A DNA stretch of 64,000 nucleotides from Mycobacterium kiyosense (GCA_021654635.1 AP025179.1:6014001-6078000), one strand, 5' to 3'. Positions 52,779 through 64,000 are shown, numbered from the stretch's first letter. Translations and numbers: made by a program. Notes: generated by a model not told the origin, from the sequence alone.

Positions 52779-54625
52779 CTAACCGTCGATGCGGCGCGCG
52801 CCCAATTCGTTCTGCAACAGCTCCAATGCGACCTCCTCGGGGTCGCGTCGCGGCTCGGACGGGTCGCTGCGACCGACCTCGGCGAGCATGCTCTCTTCGT
52901 CCTCGTCCGGTACGGCGACCACCGCGGGTGCCGGCTCCTCGACCGTGGGCGGTGGCGCGATCTCGGCCGCCGCCGGCGGACCGGTCTCACAGCGCACCCG
53001 CCAATTCACGCCCAGGGCATCCTTGAGCGCCTCGACGATCACGTCGGCATTGCGCTGTTCGGACAGCCGTTTGGCCAGCGGCGCCGCTTCGTGGGTCAGC
53101 ACCAACGTGTCGCCTTCGACCCTCAACACTGTGGCTCCCGAGAGCATCACCGCGGTGGTTCGGCTGCGCTCGCGCACCTTGTCGCGGACGGTCGGCCACA
53201 TGCTGCGCACCGCGGCGGCATTGGCTCACCCGGCGCCGCGGCCGGGTTCGCGGTTGCCGGGGCCGGGGCAGGTTTGGGTTCGGGCGCGGGTGGTGGTGGC
53301 GCGGTGGGCGGCGGCGGCGTTGCGGCCTGCGGCGGGGCGGGCGGCGCTGAGGTGGGCCGTTGTGTCGGGGGCTGTTGAGCGGCGACAGAGCGCCGGACGG
53401 GCGCGGGACGGGTCGGCGGCACATACGCGGGCACGCTGGGCTCCGCGGCACCGTCGGCGGCCGGAATCGACATCGCCAACCGCGTCTCGATGCGTTCGAC
53501 ACGCTGCAGCAACGCCGACTCGGTGTCCGTGGCCGACGGCAACAACAGCCGCGCGCACACCACCTCCAACAGCAGCCGCGGCGCCGTCGCGCCGCGCATC
53601 TCACCCAGGCCGGCCTGGACGACCTCGGCGTAGCGGGTCAGCGTCGCCGGCCCCAGCCGGGCCGCCTGCTCGCGCATCCGGTCCAGCACGTCCTCGGGCG
53701 CGTCGACCACACCGCGCGACACCGCATCGGGAACCGCCTGCAGCAGGATGAGGTCGCGGAAACGCTCCAGCAGGTCGGTGGCGAACCGCCGGGGGTCGTG
53801 CCCGGCGTCGATCACCGATTCGACGGCTCCGAAAAGCGCCGCAGCGTCCCCGGCGGCGAGTGCGTCGACGGCGTCGTCGATCAGCGCGACGTCGGTGGCG
53901 CCGAGCAGTCCCAGGGCCCGCTGGTAGCTGACCCGGCCGCCGTCCGATCCGGCTACCAACTGATCCAGCACCGACAGGGTGTCGCGGGGCGAGCCCCCGC
54001 CGGCGCGGATGACCAGTGGGTAGACCGCGTCGTCGACGACGACGCCTTCCTGCTCGCAGATCCGCCCGATGAGGCCCCGCATGGTGCGCGGCGGCAGCAG
54101 GCGGAACGGGTAGTGATGGGTGCGGGATCGGATGGTGGGCAGCACCTTCTCCGGCTCGGTGGTGGCGAAGATGAAGATGAGGTGTTCGGGCGGCTCCTCG
54201 ACGATCTTGAGCAACGCGTTGAAGCCCGCCGTGGTCACCATGTGCGCCTCGTCGACGATGAACACCCGATAGCGGGACTGGGCCGGCGCATAGAAGGCGC
54301 GGTCGCGCAGTTCGCGGGTGTCGTCGACGCCGCCGTGGCTGGCGGCGTCCAGCTCGACCACGTCGATGCTGCCGGGGGCATTGGGGGCCAGCGCCTGACA
54401 GGAATCGCAGACACCGCAGGGGGTCGGCGTCGGGCCTTCGGCGCAGTTCAGCGACCGGGCCAGGATCCGCGCCGAGGACGTCTTGCCGCAGCCCCGCGGG
54501 CCGGAGAACAGGTAGGCGTGGTTGATCCGGCCCGCTTGCAGGGCCACCGACAACGGCTCGGTGACGTGCTCCTGCCCCACCACCTCGGCGAAGGTTGCCG
54601 GTCGATACTTGCGGTAGAGAGCCAC
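52779..54625 (-). CDS. dnaX: DNA polymerase III subunit gamma/tau, with a -1 frame break in the linker
   Basis: Clamp-loader ATPase. GTG 54625 gives MALYRKYRPATFAEVVGQEHV; the frame is open upstream through the 57-bp repeats, but that is not family-like. Walker A FSGPRGCGKTSSARIL, zinc site CAEGPTPTPCGVCDSC, Walker B VFIVDEAHM, SRC motif TIRSRTHHYPF. The first frame runs on to a stop at 53147 after PGEPMPPRCAACGRP. The true tau C-terminus (VRSMWPTVRDKVRERSRTT to LLQNELGARRID) is in the -1 frame, 52779-53210. The break is near 53225-53235. Full length would be about 615 aa. As dnaX is essential, sequencing error or frameshifting are both more likely than loss. Confidence 0.88.
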
Positions 54626-54640
54626 GGTGAGCAGGCTACC

Positions 54641-54801
54641 CAGCCTGTCCGACGATGCGCGCCCGCAGGGCGCGAGGAGGAGGCGGGCAATCCGGCACAG
54701 CCTGTCCGACGATGCGCGCCCGCAGGGCGCGAGGAGGAGGCGGGCAATCCGGCACAGCCTGTCCGACGATGCGCGCCCGCAGGGCGCGAGGAGGAGGCGG
54801 A
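54641..54801. repeat. 57-bp tandem repeat, 2.8 copies, upstream of dnaX
   Basis: Copies start at 54641, 54698 and 54755; the first two are identical, the third stops matching after 47 bp. Each unit contains the perfect hairpin CGCGCCC-GCA-GGGCGCG. VNTR/MIRU-like. It lies 16 bp before the dnaX start codon, in the promoter or 5'UTR. Confidence 0.93.
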
Positions 54802-54956
54802 GAGCGGGTCGCCAGGCAGTGTGAGAATACCGACCCTTCCGGCCCGCCAGATTGAAATCCGGCCGGTCCGTCAACCCAACCTGTGACAAGACTGCGAAAG
54901 GCGAGCCTGACGATGCCGGACGACGTCCGCCCAGGCCGTCGATAAAGGAGCCGTTG

Positions 54957-55040
54957 ATGACGCGTCACGCTGCTGGTTACATAGGCGAACGGGCATTGGT
55001 TGTCACACGAAAGGCTTCGAGTAAGGGGTTCATCAGATGA
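54957..55040 (+). CDS. 27-aa leader ORF coupled to the phytochrome gene
   Basis: MTRHAAGYIGERALVVTRK... ends at TGA 55038-55040, which overlaps the phytochrome ATG (ATGA). It has a good ribosome site, AAGGAG, at 54945-54950, whereas the phytochrome ATG has only AAGGGG. This suggests translation of the main gene depends on the short frame. No family recognised. Confidence 0.5.
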   Translation: MTRHAAGYIGERALVVTRKASSKGFIR

Positions 55041-57319
55041 TCGGCGGCGAGGTGCCGGGCCGCCCCTCGGCGCTGGAGAGCGACGAACTCGTTCCGGTCG
55101 GGACGCCCATCGACCTGGAGAATTGTGCGCGGGAACCGATCCACATTCCCGGCCACATCCAGCCACGCGGGGTGCTTGCGGTGGTTCGCGAGCCCGGATT
55201 CGAGCTGCGCCAAGTCAGCGCCAACGTCGGCGAGCTGCTGGGTCGGTCCGTCGACGACGTGTTGGGAAAACACCTGTCCGCGCTGATCGGCGTCGAGCAG
55301 GCCGCACGGATCGAACACGCGGCGGCGGCTTTCGGCGACCTGCGGCAACGCAATCCTCTCGAGTGCCAGATCTACGTCGACGGCGAGCCGCGGGCATTCG
55401 ACGCCATCCTGCGCCGGGAACCGGACGGGATACTGCTGGTCGAGCTGGAAATCGCCTACGGCGAGCGGCCTTTCTCCTTTCCGAACACTTACCAGGCGGT
55501 GCGCAGCTCCATCGAGGATCTGAACGGCGCCGCCACCCTGGCCGAGCTCTACGACACCACCGCCCGCGCGGTCCGCGACCTCACCGGCTTCGACCGCGTG
55601 ATGGTGTATCGCTACGACCAGGACTACAACGGCGAGGTGGTCGCCGAGTCCAAGCGCGACGACCTCAACTCCTTTCTCGGGTTGCACTACCCGTCCACCG
55701 ACATCCCCGCGCAGGCCCGCGCGCTGTACGAGAAGAACTGGATCCGGCTGATCTCCGACGTCGACTACACGCCGACTCCGCTGGTGCCGGCGGTGGATCC
55801 AGACAGTGGCCAGCCACTGGACCTGACCTACGCGACGCTGCGGGCCGTCTCACCCATCCACATCGAATACCTGCAGAACATGGGCGTGCACGCGTCGATG
55901 TCGATCTCGCTGCTGCGCCACGGCCGGTTGTGGGGCCTGATCGCCTGCCATCACTATGCGGGCCCGCACCTGCCGCCGTTCGGCACCCGGGCGGCGGCCG
56001 AATTCCTGGGTTCCACCTTGTCGCTGCGGCTGGTCGATCGGTTCGAGGACGACCAGTTGCACAAGCGGCTGGCCGCCCAAGCGGTGCTCACCAAGATCAT
56101 CGCCGCCACCCTGGACGACGGCGAGCCGCTGCCGTCGGCCCTGCTCGGTGCGCCAAATCTGCTGGACCTGATTCCTGCCGAAGGCGTCGTCGTCAACATC
56201 CAGGGCGACCGTCGGGAGCGCGGCACGGTGCCGCCGCCGGACGTGGTGGCCATGGTCGCCGCCTGGGCCCGCGGCGCGGGCGAAGAGATCGCCAGCAGCG
56301 AAAACCTGGTGACCGATCTGCCCGCCCTGGACCTCGACCCGCAGTTGGCCGCCGGCGCGCTCGCGCTGAACCTGCCCGACGGGCAGTACGCCATCTGGTT
56401 CCGCCGCGAGGTGCTGCGTTCGGTGGACTGGGGCGGCGACCCGTACAACAAGGCGATCGCGGTCAACGAAGGCGATTCGGTGCGGCTGAGTCCGCGCAAG
56501 TCGTTCGAGCGCTGGCGCGAGATCGTGCACCAGCGCAGTGATCCGTGGACGCTCAGCGAAACCGAATCCGCGGAGACGCTGCGACGTCACCTGGTGGAGT
56601 CGCTGTACCGCCGCACCCGGGGTGCGTTGCGGATGGCCGAAACGCTGCAGCGCAGTTTGCTGCCCGAGTCCATACCGCGACTGGACAGCTGGCACCTGTC
56701 GGCGCACTACGAGCCGGCCGCGGGCGACAACGTCGGCGGCGACTGGTACGACGCATTCCAACTGCGGGACGGCCGCTTGGTCCTGCTGCTGGGCGATGTC
56801 GCCGGTCACGGCGTCGCGGCCGCGGGAATCATGGCGCAGTTGCGCAACGCCCTGCGGGCTCAGCTGTTTGCCGGCGCCGCACCCGCCGAGGCGCTCAACC
56901 AGCTCAACGACTTCTGCGTGCACATGCTGCCCAGCGCGTTCGCCACCGTTATCGCCGCCCGCATCGATTTGGGCTCGGGCCAGGTGGAGGCCGCATCCGC
57001 CGGCCACCTGATGCCGTATCTGACCGACGCCGCATCGGCAGCCACCCAGGCCCCGATCCGGATTTCGCCGCCGATCGGGATCCGGGGCGTGACCTACACG
57101 CCGAGCACGTTCGTGGTCGCGCCCGGACACGGGCTGGTGATGTACTCCGACGGGCTGGTGGAGCGCCGCCGCAAGTCGATCGACGACGGTCTCGACCGGT
57201 TGGCCGAGACCCTCAGCCGCGTCGGCAATGCGTCCGCCACCCGGATCTGGCGGGCGATGTCGACGGTGTTGGGCAACACCGACGATGACGTCGCCATCGT
57301 CAGCCTGCGCCGCCCCTGA
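55037..57319 (+). CDS. Bacteriophytochrome fused to an RsbU/SpoIIE-type phosphatase
   Basis: 760 aa. PAS domain (about 25-130) with LENCAREPIHIPGHIQPRG, whose Cys is placed to bind biliverdin. GAF domain with FDRVMVYRYDQDYNGEVVAES and HYPSTDIPAQARALY (the DIP motif). PHY domain with the tongue motif WGGDPYNKAI and SPRKSFERW. Then a linker helix (TLQRSLLPESIPRL) and a PP2C phosphatase domain with GDNVGGDWYDAF, GDVAGHGVAAA and YSDGLVERR. Expected to sense red/far-red light and dephosphorylate an anti-anti-sigma factor. No heme oxygenase or sigma-regulator gene is nearby. Its stop abuts the convergent PE_PGRS stop with no gap. Confidence 0.92.
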   Translation: MIGGEVPGRPSALESDELVPVGTPIDLENCAREPIHIPGHIQPRGVLAVVREPGFELRQVSANVGELLGRSVDDVLGKHLSALIGVEQAARIEHAAAAFGDLRQRNPLECQIYVDGEPRAFDAILRREPDGILLVELEIAYGERPFSFPNTYQAVRSSIEDLNGAATLAELYDTTARAVRDLTGFDRVMVYRYDQDYNGEVVAESKRDDLNSFLGLHYPSTDIPAQARALYEKNWIRLISDVDYTPTPLVPAVDPDSGQPLDLTYATLRAVSPIHIEYLQNMGVHASMSISLLRHGRLWGLIACHHYAGPHLPPFGTRAAAEFLGSTLSLRLVDRFEDDQLHKRLAAQAVLTKIIAATLDDGEPLPSALLGAPNLLDLIPAEGVVVNIQGDRRERGTVPPPDVVAMVAAWARGAGEEIASSENLVTDLPALDLDPQLAAGALALNLPDGQYAIWFRREVLRSVDWGGDPYNKAIAVNEGDSVRLSPRKSFERWREIVHQRSDPWTLSETESAETLRRHLVESLYRRTRGALRMAETLQRSLLPESIPRLDSWHLSAHYEPAAGDNVGGDWYDAFQLRDGRLVLLLGDVAGHGVAAAGIMAQLRNALRAQLFAGAAPAEALNQLNDFCVHMLPSAFATVIAARIDLGSGQVEAASAGHLMPYLTDAASAATQAPIRISPPIGIRGVTYTPSTFVVAPGHGLVMYSDGLVERRRKSIDDGLDRLAETLSRVGNASATRIWRAMSTVLGNTDDDVAIVSLRRP

Positions 57320-59390
57320 TCAGCCGCTGATCACCGATACCGAACCGGTCGTGTAGTTGGTGACGTACACCACGCCGGTAAGGGGGTCTACCGCCACGCC
57401 GTACGGCGTGGTACCGACCGGGATGGTGGCGCTGACGGTGTTGGTACTGGGGTTGATCACCGACACCGTGCCGTCGACGGCGTTGGTGACGAAGACGTAG
57501 CCATTGGTCTGATTCGCCGCGACCGCGAACGGCCCAGTACCCACTCCCACGGTGCCGGTGACGGTGTTGGTCGACGTGTCGATCACCGACACGGTTCCGC
57601 TGCGGCTATTGGCGACATAGACATTGCTGTCCGGGCCGACGGCAATTCCGCGCGGTGCGTCGCCGACATCAATGGGTGACCCGGTGACGAAGTTGGTGTT
57701 CGGGTTGATCACCGACACGGTGTCGCTGTTGTAGTTGGTGACGTACACGTTTCCGCCCGGGTTGGCCGCGATCCCGGTCGGGCCGTCGCCGACCGGGATG
57801 CTCGGTACGGCGACGGTGTTGGTGGCCGGGTTGATCACCGTCACTGTGTCGCTGGTGTAGTTGGTGACGTAAATGCTGCCGCCCGGGTTGGCGGCGACGC
57901 CCAACGGATCGGTGCCGACGGCGATGGGTGACCCGGTGACGGTGTTGCTGGGGGCGTAGATCACCGATACCGTGTCGCTGCCCAAGTTGGTCACGTAGAG
58001 ATTGCCGGTCTGACTGACGGCTATCCCGTAGGGCAGGTTACCGACGGCGATGACCCCGTTGATGCTGTTGGTGGCGGGGTCGAGGATCGAGACGTTGCCA
58101 CTACCGGAATTGACGACATACACGTTGCCGCCCGGGTTCACCACCACCCCGTATGGGCGGTCGAAGCCGTAGACGGTGGTCACGGTGCCGCCGGAACCAC
58201 CGGCGCCGCCGACGCCGCCGGCCCCACCGGTCTGGCCGAGCGCGGCACTGCCGGCGCCGCCCGCGGTGCCCGGAGCGCTGAAGCCGGCGAGCGCGGCGCC
58301 ACCGGTGGCTCCGGTTCCACCGCCACCACCCGCACCACCGATACCCGCGGCACCCGCGTGTCCGGTGGAACCCAAGAAGCCGGTCCCGAAGATACCGGCG
58401 GCACCCCCGGCGCCACCGAGGCCGCCGTTGCCGCCGGCCCCACCGGTGCCGCCAGAACCACCGGCGACGCCCCAGCTGATGCTGGCCGCGCCGTTGCCGC
58501 CGACGCCGCCGGTACCGCCGTCACCGCCCAATCCGCCGGCCCCGCCGTGACCGAACAACCCCCAACTGGCCCCGCCCGCGCCGCCGCGGCCACCCGCGCC
58601 ACCGGCGAAACCGGTGTCGCCGGAGGCGCCGTTGACGCCCGAGGCAGCTACGGTGAGGCTCGCCGCCCCGAGCCGCCGGCTCCGCCGTGTCCGCCGATCC
58701 CGAACAGCAGCGAGCGCCCGGCACCCCCGGCACCGCCTGCGCCCCCGGCACCGCCGGCTCCCGTCGTGCTGTCCGCCCCGTTTCCGCCGATACCGCCGGC
58801 CCCGCCGGGCTCCACCAGCCGCCGGCTCCCCGGCCCCGCCGGCGCCGCCGGCCCCACCGTTGACGCCGTTTCCGCCTGCTCCCCGGCGCCACCGCGCCCG
58901 AGCAGCCCCGCCGATCCGCCCTTACCGCCGGCCTGCCCAGCCCGCCCGAACCGCCGGCACCACCGTTGCCCCACAAGAAGCCGCCGTCGCCACCGGCCTG
59001 CCCAGTGCCCGCGGCGCCGTCGGCTCCGTTACCGATCAACGGGCGCCCAAACAACCACTCCGTCGGCGCATTGATCACGTCCAGCAACGTCTGCAACGGC
59101 GCCACGGCGGCCGCCTCGGCCCCGGCATACGCGCCGGCACTCGAGTTCAGCGCTTGCACGAAGCGTTCGTGTGCCAGACCCACTTGCGCACCGACGGTCT
59201 GGAACTCCTGCCCGAATTCGCTGAACCAAGTCGACACCGCGGCCGACACCTCGTCGGCAGCCGCCGGCAGCACACTGATCGTGGCCGGAGCCACCGACGC
59301 CGCCGCCGACCTCACCGCCGAACCGATCTTGGCGGCGTCCGCCGACGCCGCAGCCAGCACATCCGTATCGACAACCAAGAATGAAGACAC
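57320..59390 (-). pseudogene. PE_PGRS protein with C-terminal YVTN beta-propeller, several frame breaks
   Basis: PE domain from GTG 59390 with GGAGAT before it: DEVSAAVSTWFSEFGQEFQ, then the PGRS linker NAPTEWLFGRPLIGNGADG and Gly-Gly-Ala repeats. The frame breaks near 58935 (one G short in a GGG run) and at least twice more before about 58600. From there it is continuous: Gly-rich repeats, then seven units of the form [16 protein letters not shown] (about residues 130-412 of that frame), enough for a seven-bladed propeller. Either decayed or affected by sequencing errors in GC-rich repeats. Confidence 0.8.
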
Positions 59391-59522
59391 CAATATCTCC
59401 TAACTACGCCCGATGACAGCAAACTTCAAAAACAACAGCAACTGCGCTCCGCGCGTCAGCGGCCAGCCCCAGCACCCTGTCGCGCCTCCTCTCCGGGACG
59501 AACCGGCAAACTTTAAGTCAGG

Positions 59523-61573
59523 TCATGCGCTGATCACCGAGACGGTGCCGCTCTGGAAGTTGGCGACGTAGACCGCCCCGGTCACCGGGTCGATGGCCAC
59601 GCCGTACGGCGACGAACCAACCGGGATGGTTGCGGTGACGGTGTTGGTGGTCGGGTTGATCACCGAGACCGTGCCGTCCGCTAGGCGGTTGGTGACGAAG
59701 ACGTAGTCGCTGGTCGGACTGACCGCCACCCCGTAGGGAGAACTCCCAGCGGCGACGGTGCCGGTGACGGTGTTGGTGGCGGGGTCGATCACCGAGACCG
59801 TGCCGCTGGCGGTGTTGGTGACGTAGACATTGCCGCCCGGATTGACCGCGACGCCGTACGGACCGTCGCCGACGCCGATCGGCGATCCGGTGACGGTGTT
59901 GGTGGCCGGGTTGATCACCGACACCGTGTCGCTGCCGTAGTTGGCGACGTACACGTTGCCGCCCGGATCGACCGCCACTCCATAGGGGGCCTGGCCGACC
60001 CCGATGCCGGTCACCGTGTTGGTGGCGGGGTTGATCACCGATACCGAGTTGCCGGAGGCGTTCGTGACGTAGACGTCGCCACCCGGGTTGACCGCCACCC
60101 CGTAGGGAGTCTGCCCGACTCCGATGCCGCCGGTGACGGTGTTGGTGACGGGGTCGATCACCGCGACCGAGTTGCTGTTGGGGTTGGTGACATAGATATT
60201 GCCACCGGGATTGACCGCGATACCTGTCGGATTTGCGACGGGAATGCTGGCGACGACCGTGTTGGTCACCGGATCGATCACCGACACCGCGGCGCCGTTG
60301 GGGTTGGTGACGTAGACGTAGCCGCCCGGGTCGAGCGCGACGCCGTACGGGGAGTTCAGGCCCGAGATGGTGGTCACCGTGCCGCCGGAGCCGCCGGTTC
60401 CGCCTACACCTCCGGCCCCGCCGGACACCCCGACGGCGGCGCTGCCGGTGCCGCCAGCAGCGCCGAAAGCGTTGAAGCCGGCCGTCGCGGCGCCACCCAG
60501 GCCCCCGGTGCCACCAGAACCGCCGGTACCACCCACACCGGCGGCACCGGTATGCCCGGTGGCGCCCAGGAAGCCCGTCCCGAAGAGACCCGCCGAGCCA
60601 CCGGCACCGCCTGCCCCGGCGTTGCCGCCGGCGCCCCCGATTCCACCGGTCCCGCCGACCACACCCCAGGTCGTGCTGGCCGCGCCGGTTCCACCGACAC
60701 CACCCACCCCGCCGTCGCCGCCGGCGCCACCGGAACCGCCGACACTGAACAGACCCCAACTTGTCCCGCCGGCACCGCCCCGGCCGCCGGCCCCGCCGGT
60801 GTATCCGGCGGCACCGGTGGCGCCCGCCGCCAAACTCGATCCGCCGTCACCACCGGCTCCGCCGGCGCCGCCGGGTCCCCAGAACACCGCCCGCCCGACA
60901 CCTCCGGCGCCACCGGCACCACCCGCGCCCCCGGCACCGGTCGTGCTGTCCGCGCCGATCCCACCGACACCACCGGCTCCGCCGCGACCGGCCCACCAGC
61001 CGCCGGCTCCGCCCGACCCGCCAGCCCCGCGGCGCCACCGTTGAGACCATCTCCGCCGGCTCCGCCGGCACCGCCACGCCCGAGCAGCCCCGCGGATCCA
61101 CCCTTGCCACCGGCTTGCCCGGCCCCGCCCGAACCACCGGCACCACCGTTACCCCACAGGAAGCCGCCGTCCCCTCCGGCCTGCCCGGTGCCCGCGGCGC
61201 CGTCGGCTCCGTTGCCGATCAATGGGCGCCCGAACAACCACTCCGTCGGCGCGTTGATCACATCCAGCGCGGTTTGCAACGGCGCCACGTTGACCGCCTC
61301 GGCACCGGCATATGCCGCCGCACTCGCGGACATGGTGCTCACGAACCGTTCGTGCGCCAGCCCCACCTGCGCGTCCAGTGTCTGGAACTCCCGGGCGAAG
61401 TCGCCGAAGAAGTTCGACACCGCCGCCGACACCTCGTCGGCGGCCGCCGGCACCAAGCCCACCGTGGCCGGCGCCGCCGATGCTGCCGCCGACCTGACCG
61501 CAGCACCGATACCGGCCAACTTCGCCGACACCGCCTCCAGCGCCTCCGGAGCTGCAACCACATGCGACGACAC
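59523..61573 (-). pseudogene. Second PE_PGRS protein with C-terminal YVTN beta-propeller, one frame break
   Basis: GTG 61573 with GGGAGG upstream; MSSHVVAAPEALEAVSAKLAG PE domain, DEVSAAVSNFFGDFAREFQ, PGRS linker identical to the first copy (NAPTEWLFGRPLIGNGADG). The frame breaks near 61035 in a GGCC-rich run and resumes as [16 protein letters not shown]. The C-terminus has seven YVTN units (VYVTNPNGAAVSVIDPVTN style) ending GTVSVISA. Tandem paralog of the upstream-numbered gene; surface export by ESX-5 is expected for the family. Confidence 0.83.
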
Positions 61574-61845
61574 GAAGGCCTCCCGACCAGAACTCGACGG
61601 CACCGAACCTCGGCGCTCAGCAACCGATCGCCGCACTCCAAAAACCGGATTTCGACGGCTCTCAGGACCCGGATACGGCGCAGACTGAAATTAACTCAGC
61701 GCACTGTCGGGTGCTCTGGTAACAGACCAAAAGCCTTGCGCTACTTTGAAATTCCCACCAATAGGGGGATCAGGCATCCACCGATAGGGGGAGCCGTGGT
61801 CAGGCGCTCCCCGCGTTGAGCGGACCGCTGCGCCGACGCGCGGAT

Positions 61846-63150
<1,305 letters not shown>

Positions 63151-63183
63151 TCAGAAACGAAATCAGACGTGATCTCACAGAGG

Positions 63184-63270
63184 GGACCCCGCGCACCCGA
63201 CAGAGCCCATTGACCCTTGCTGCCTTCCGGCCCTGGGGGGAGTTCACAGGATAGACGCCGCGCGGGGTCC
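63184..63270 (-). ncRNA. ffs: Signal recognition particle 4.5S RNA
   Basis: On the minus strand the hairpin core reads GTGAACTCCCCCCAGGGCC then GGAAGGCAGCAAGGGTCAA, the universal SRP domain IV with its GGAA tetraloop-side and AGCA symmetric loop. Ends pair as GGACCCCGCGC/GCGCGGGGTCC. Sits between aspC and tRNA-Ser, as in other mycobacteria. Ends are estimated from the terminal stem. Confidence 0.93.
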
Positions 63271-63376
63271 ATCGGCGAGTGTAATACCTGCGATCGGACG
63301 CCTCGGCGACGGCTTGGAGAGGCCGGTCGGCAGGTCCAAGGGACACTCGACTCCGTTCAGCCGCTACCATGACCAC

Positions 63377-63465
63377 GGAGGATTCGCCTAGTGGCCTATG
63401 GCGCTCGCCTGGAACGCGGGTTGGGTTAACAGCCCTCGCGGGTTCAAATCCCGCATCCTCCGCCA
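63377..63465 (+). tRNA. serV: tRNA-Ser (GGA)
   Basis: 89 nt including encoded CCA. Acceptor GGAGGAT/ATCCTCC, anticodon arm CTCGC-CTGGAAC-GCGGG with anticodon GGA, long variable arm (TTGGGTTAACAGCCCTC region) as in class II tRNAs, T-arm GCGGGTTCAAATCCCGC. Confidence 0.95.
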
Positions 63466-63544
63466 AACGGTCCGCCGTGTGACCAGGGACGATACCGGTC
63501 CCGGTCGACTTCCGCGGCCTGAGCAGACCAGCCTGAGGAGGGGT

Positions 63545-64000
63545 ATGGGGCGCAAAGTCGCCATGCTGTGGCACGCGTCGTTCACGATCGGCGCCGGCGT
63601 CCTCTACTTCTATTTCGTACTGCCCCGATGGCCCGAACTGGTGGGCGACACCAGTCAGGGGCTGGGGATGGCGCTGCGCATCGTCGCAGGCGTGCTGATC
63701 GGGTTGGCCGCGCTGCCGGTGGTGTTCACCCTGTTACGCACCCGCAAGCCCGAACTGGGCACACCGCAGTTGGCACTCACGATCCGAACCTGGTCGATCG
63801 TGGCGCATGTCACCGCCGCAGTCCTGATCGTGGGCACCGCGATCAGCGAGAACTGGCTCAGCCTCGACAAAGCCGGCCAGTGGTTGTTCGCGATCTACGG
63901 CGCTGCCGCCGCGATCGCGGTGCTGGGCTTCTTCGCGTTCTACCTGTCGTTCGTCGCCGAGCTTCCGCCGCCTCCGCCGAAACCGATCAAGCCGAAGAAA
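63545..64000 (+). CDS. lucA: Membrane protein LucA (Rv3723-type), 5' part
   Basis: 152 codons, open at the window end, so partial. MGRKVAMLWHASFTIGAGVLYFYFVLPRW begins with a membrane segment; three further hydrophobic segments follow (GMALRIVAGVLIGLAALPVVFTLL, WSIVAHVTAAVLIVGTAI, FAIYGAAAAIAVLGFFAFYLSFV), then PPPPPKPIKPKK. Placement after aspC and tRNA-Ser matches Rv3723, which coordinates fatty-acid and cholesterol uptake in M. tuberculosis. Identification relies mainly on synteny. Confidence 0.8.
   Translation, partial: MGRKVAMLWHASFTIGAGVLYFYFVLPRWPELVGDTSQGLGMALRIVAGVLIGLAALPVVFTLLRTRKPELGTPQLALTIRTWSIVAHVTAAVLIVGTAISENWLSLDKAGQWLFAIYGAAAAIAVLGFFAFYLSFVAELPPPPPKPIKPKK

Noticed and set aside
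54641..54801. CRISPR array
   Set aside because: The 57-bp units are direct tandem copies with no unique spacers, and no cas gene is present.
54626..54889. N-terminal extension of dnaX through the 57-bp repeats
   Set aside because: The repeat-encoded LLLAPCGRASSDRL sequence has no counterpart in DnaX; the family start MALYRKYRP is at 54625.
58176..61044. Plus-strand Pro-rich proteins opposite the PE_PGRS genes
   Set aside because: Antisense of GGA/GGN repeats; no ribosome site or family match.
63377..63465. tRNA-Ser as the attachment site of the island
   Set aside because: The island ends about 19 kb away and no tRNA 3' fragment was seen at either island edge.

Overview
The window is chromosomal DNA from a slow-growing Mycobacterium. 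It is high-GC, carries PE_PGRS and PPE genes, and the backbone keeps the order I recall for M. tuberculosis Rv3700c-Rv3723: egtE-D-C-B-A, proline/His-rich membrane protein, asd, ask | leuA, dnaQ-like exonuclease, murT, gatD, recR, ybaB/ebfC, amidase, dnaX, aspC, SRP RNA, tRNA-Ser, lucA. Species cannot be fixed from the sequence alone.

Region by region. 1-12.2 kb (minus strand): the complete ergothioneine operon with overlapping genes, a monofunctional catalase, two paralogous single-pass His-rich membrane proteins, a PPE-MPTR protein, and asd/ask. 12.4-44.1 kb: an accessory island lying exactly between ask and leuA. It encodes an extracellular contractile injection system (eCIS, a phage-tail-like particle): an IclR-type regulator, sheath, inner tube, baseplate chaperone, DUF4255 cap, AAA+ ATPase, tube initiator/LysM adaptors, hub, spike, gp25, two baseplate-J proteins, a gpI-like protein and a DUF6519 protein ending in an FHA domain. 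A DUF4280 PAAR-like tip protein lies on the opposite strand. Two DUF4157 effector-like genes follow, one with an apparent immunity gene. Most structural genes are translationally coupled through ATGA/GTGA overlaps.

The tube gene is split after about ten codons by a roughly 5.5 kb insertion. The insertion has IS256-type inverted ends, a directly repeated 8-12 bp target, a decayed IS256 transposase and a frameshifted relic of the dibenzothiophene desulfurization operon dszABC. The 3' part of the tube gene stays open in frame through the IS end, so a tube protein with a replaced N-terminus could still be made.

44.6-64 kb: leuA with a leader peptide containing three consecutive Leu codons and interleaved RNA stems, then the conserved mycobacterial block. 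A bacteriophytochrome-RsbU phosphatase fusion and two tandem PE_PGRS genes ending in seven YVTN propeller repeats are added between dnaX and aspC. dnaX has a -1 frameshift in its linker and a 57-bp tandem repeat just upstream.

Caution: several eCIS genes, both PE_PGRS genes and dnaX show one-base frame breaks. In the eCIS genes most lie in G, C or A/T runs of five or more. Sequencing error, real decay and run-length variation cannot be separated from this sequence alone. The dsz and IS256 relics are so broken that real decay is the better reading there.
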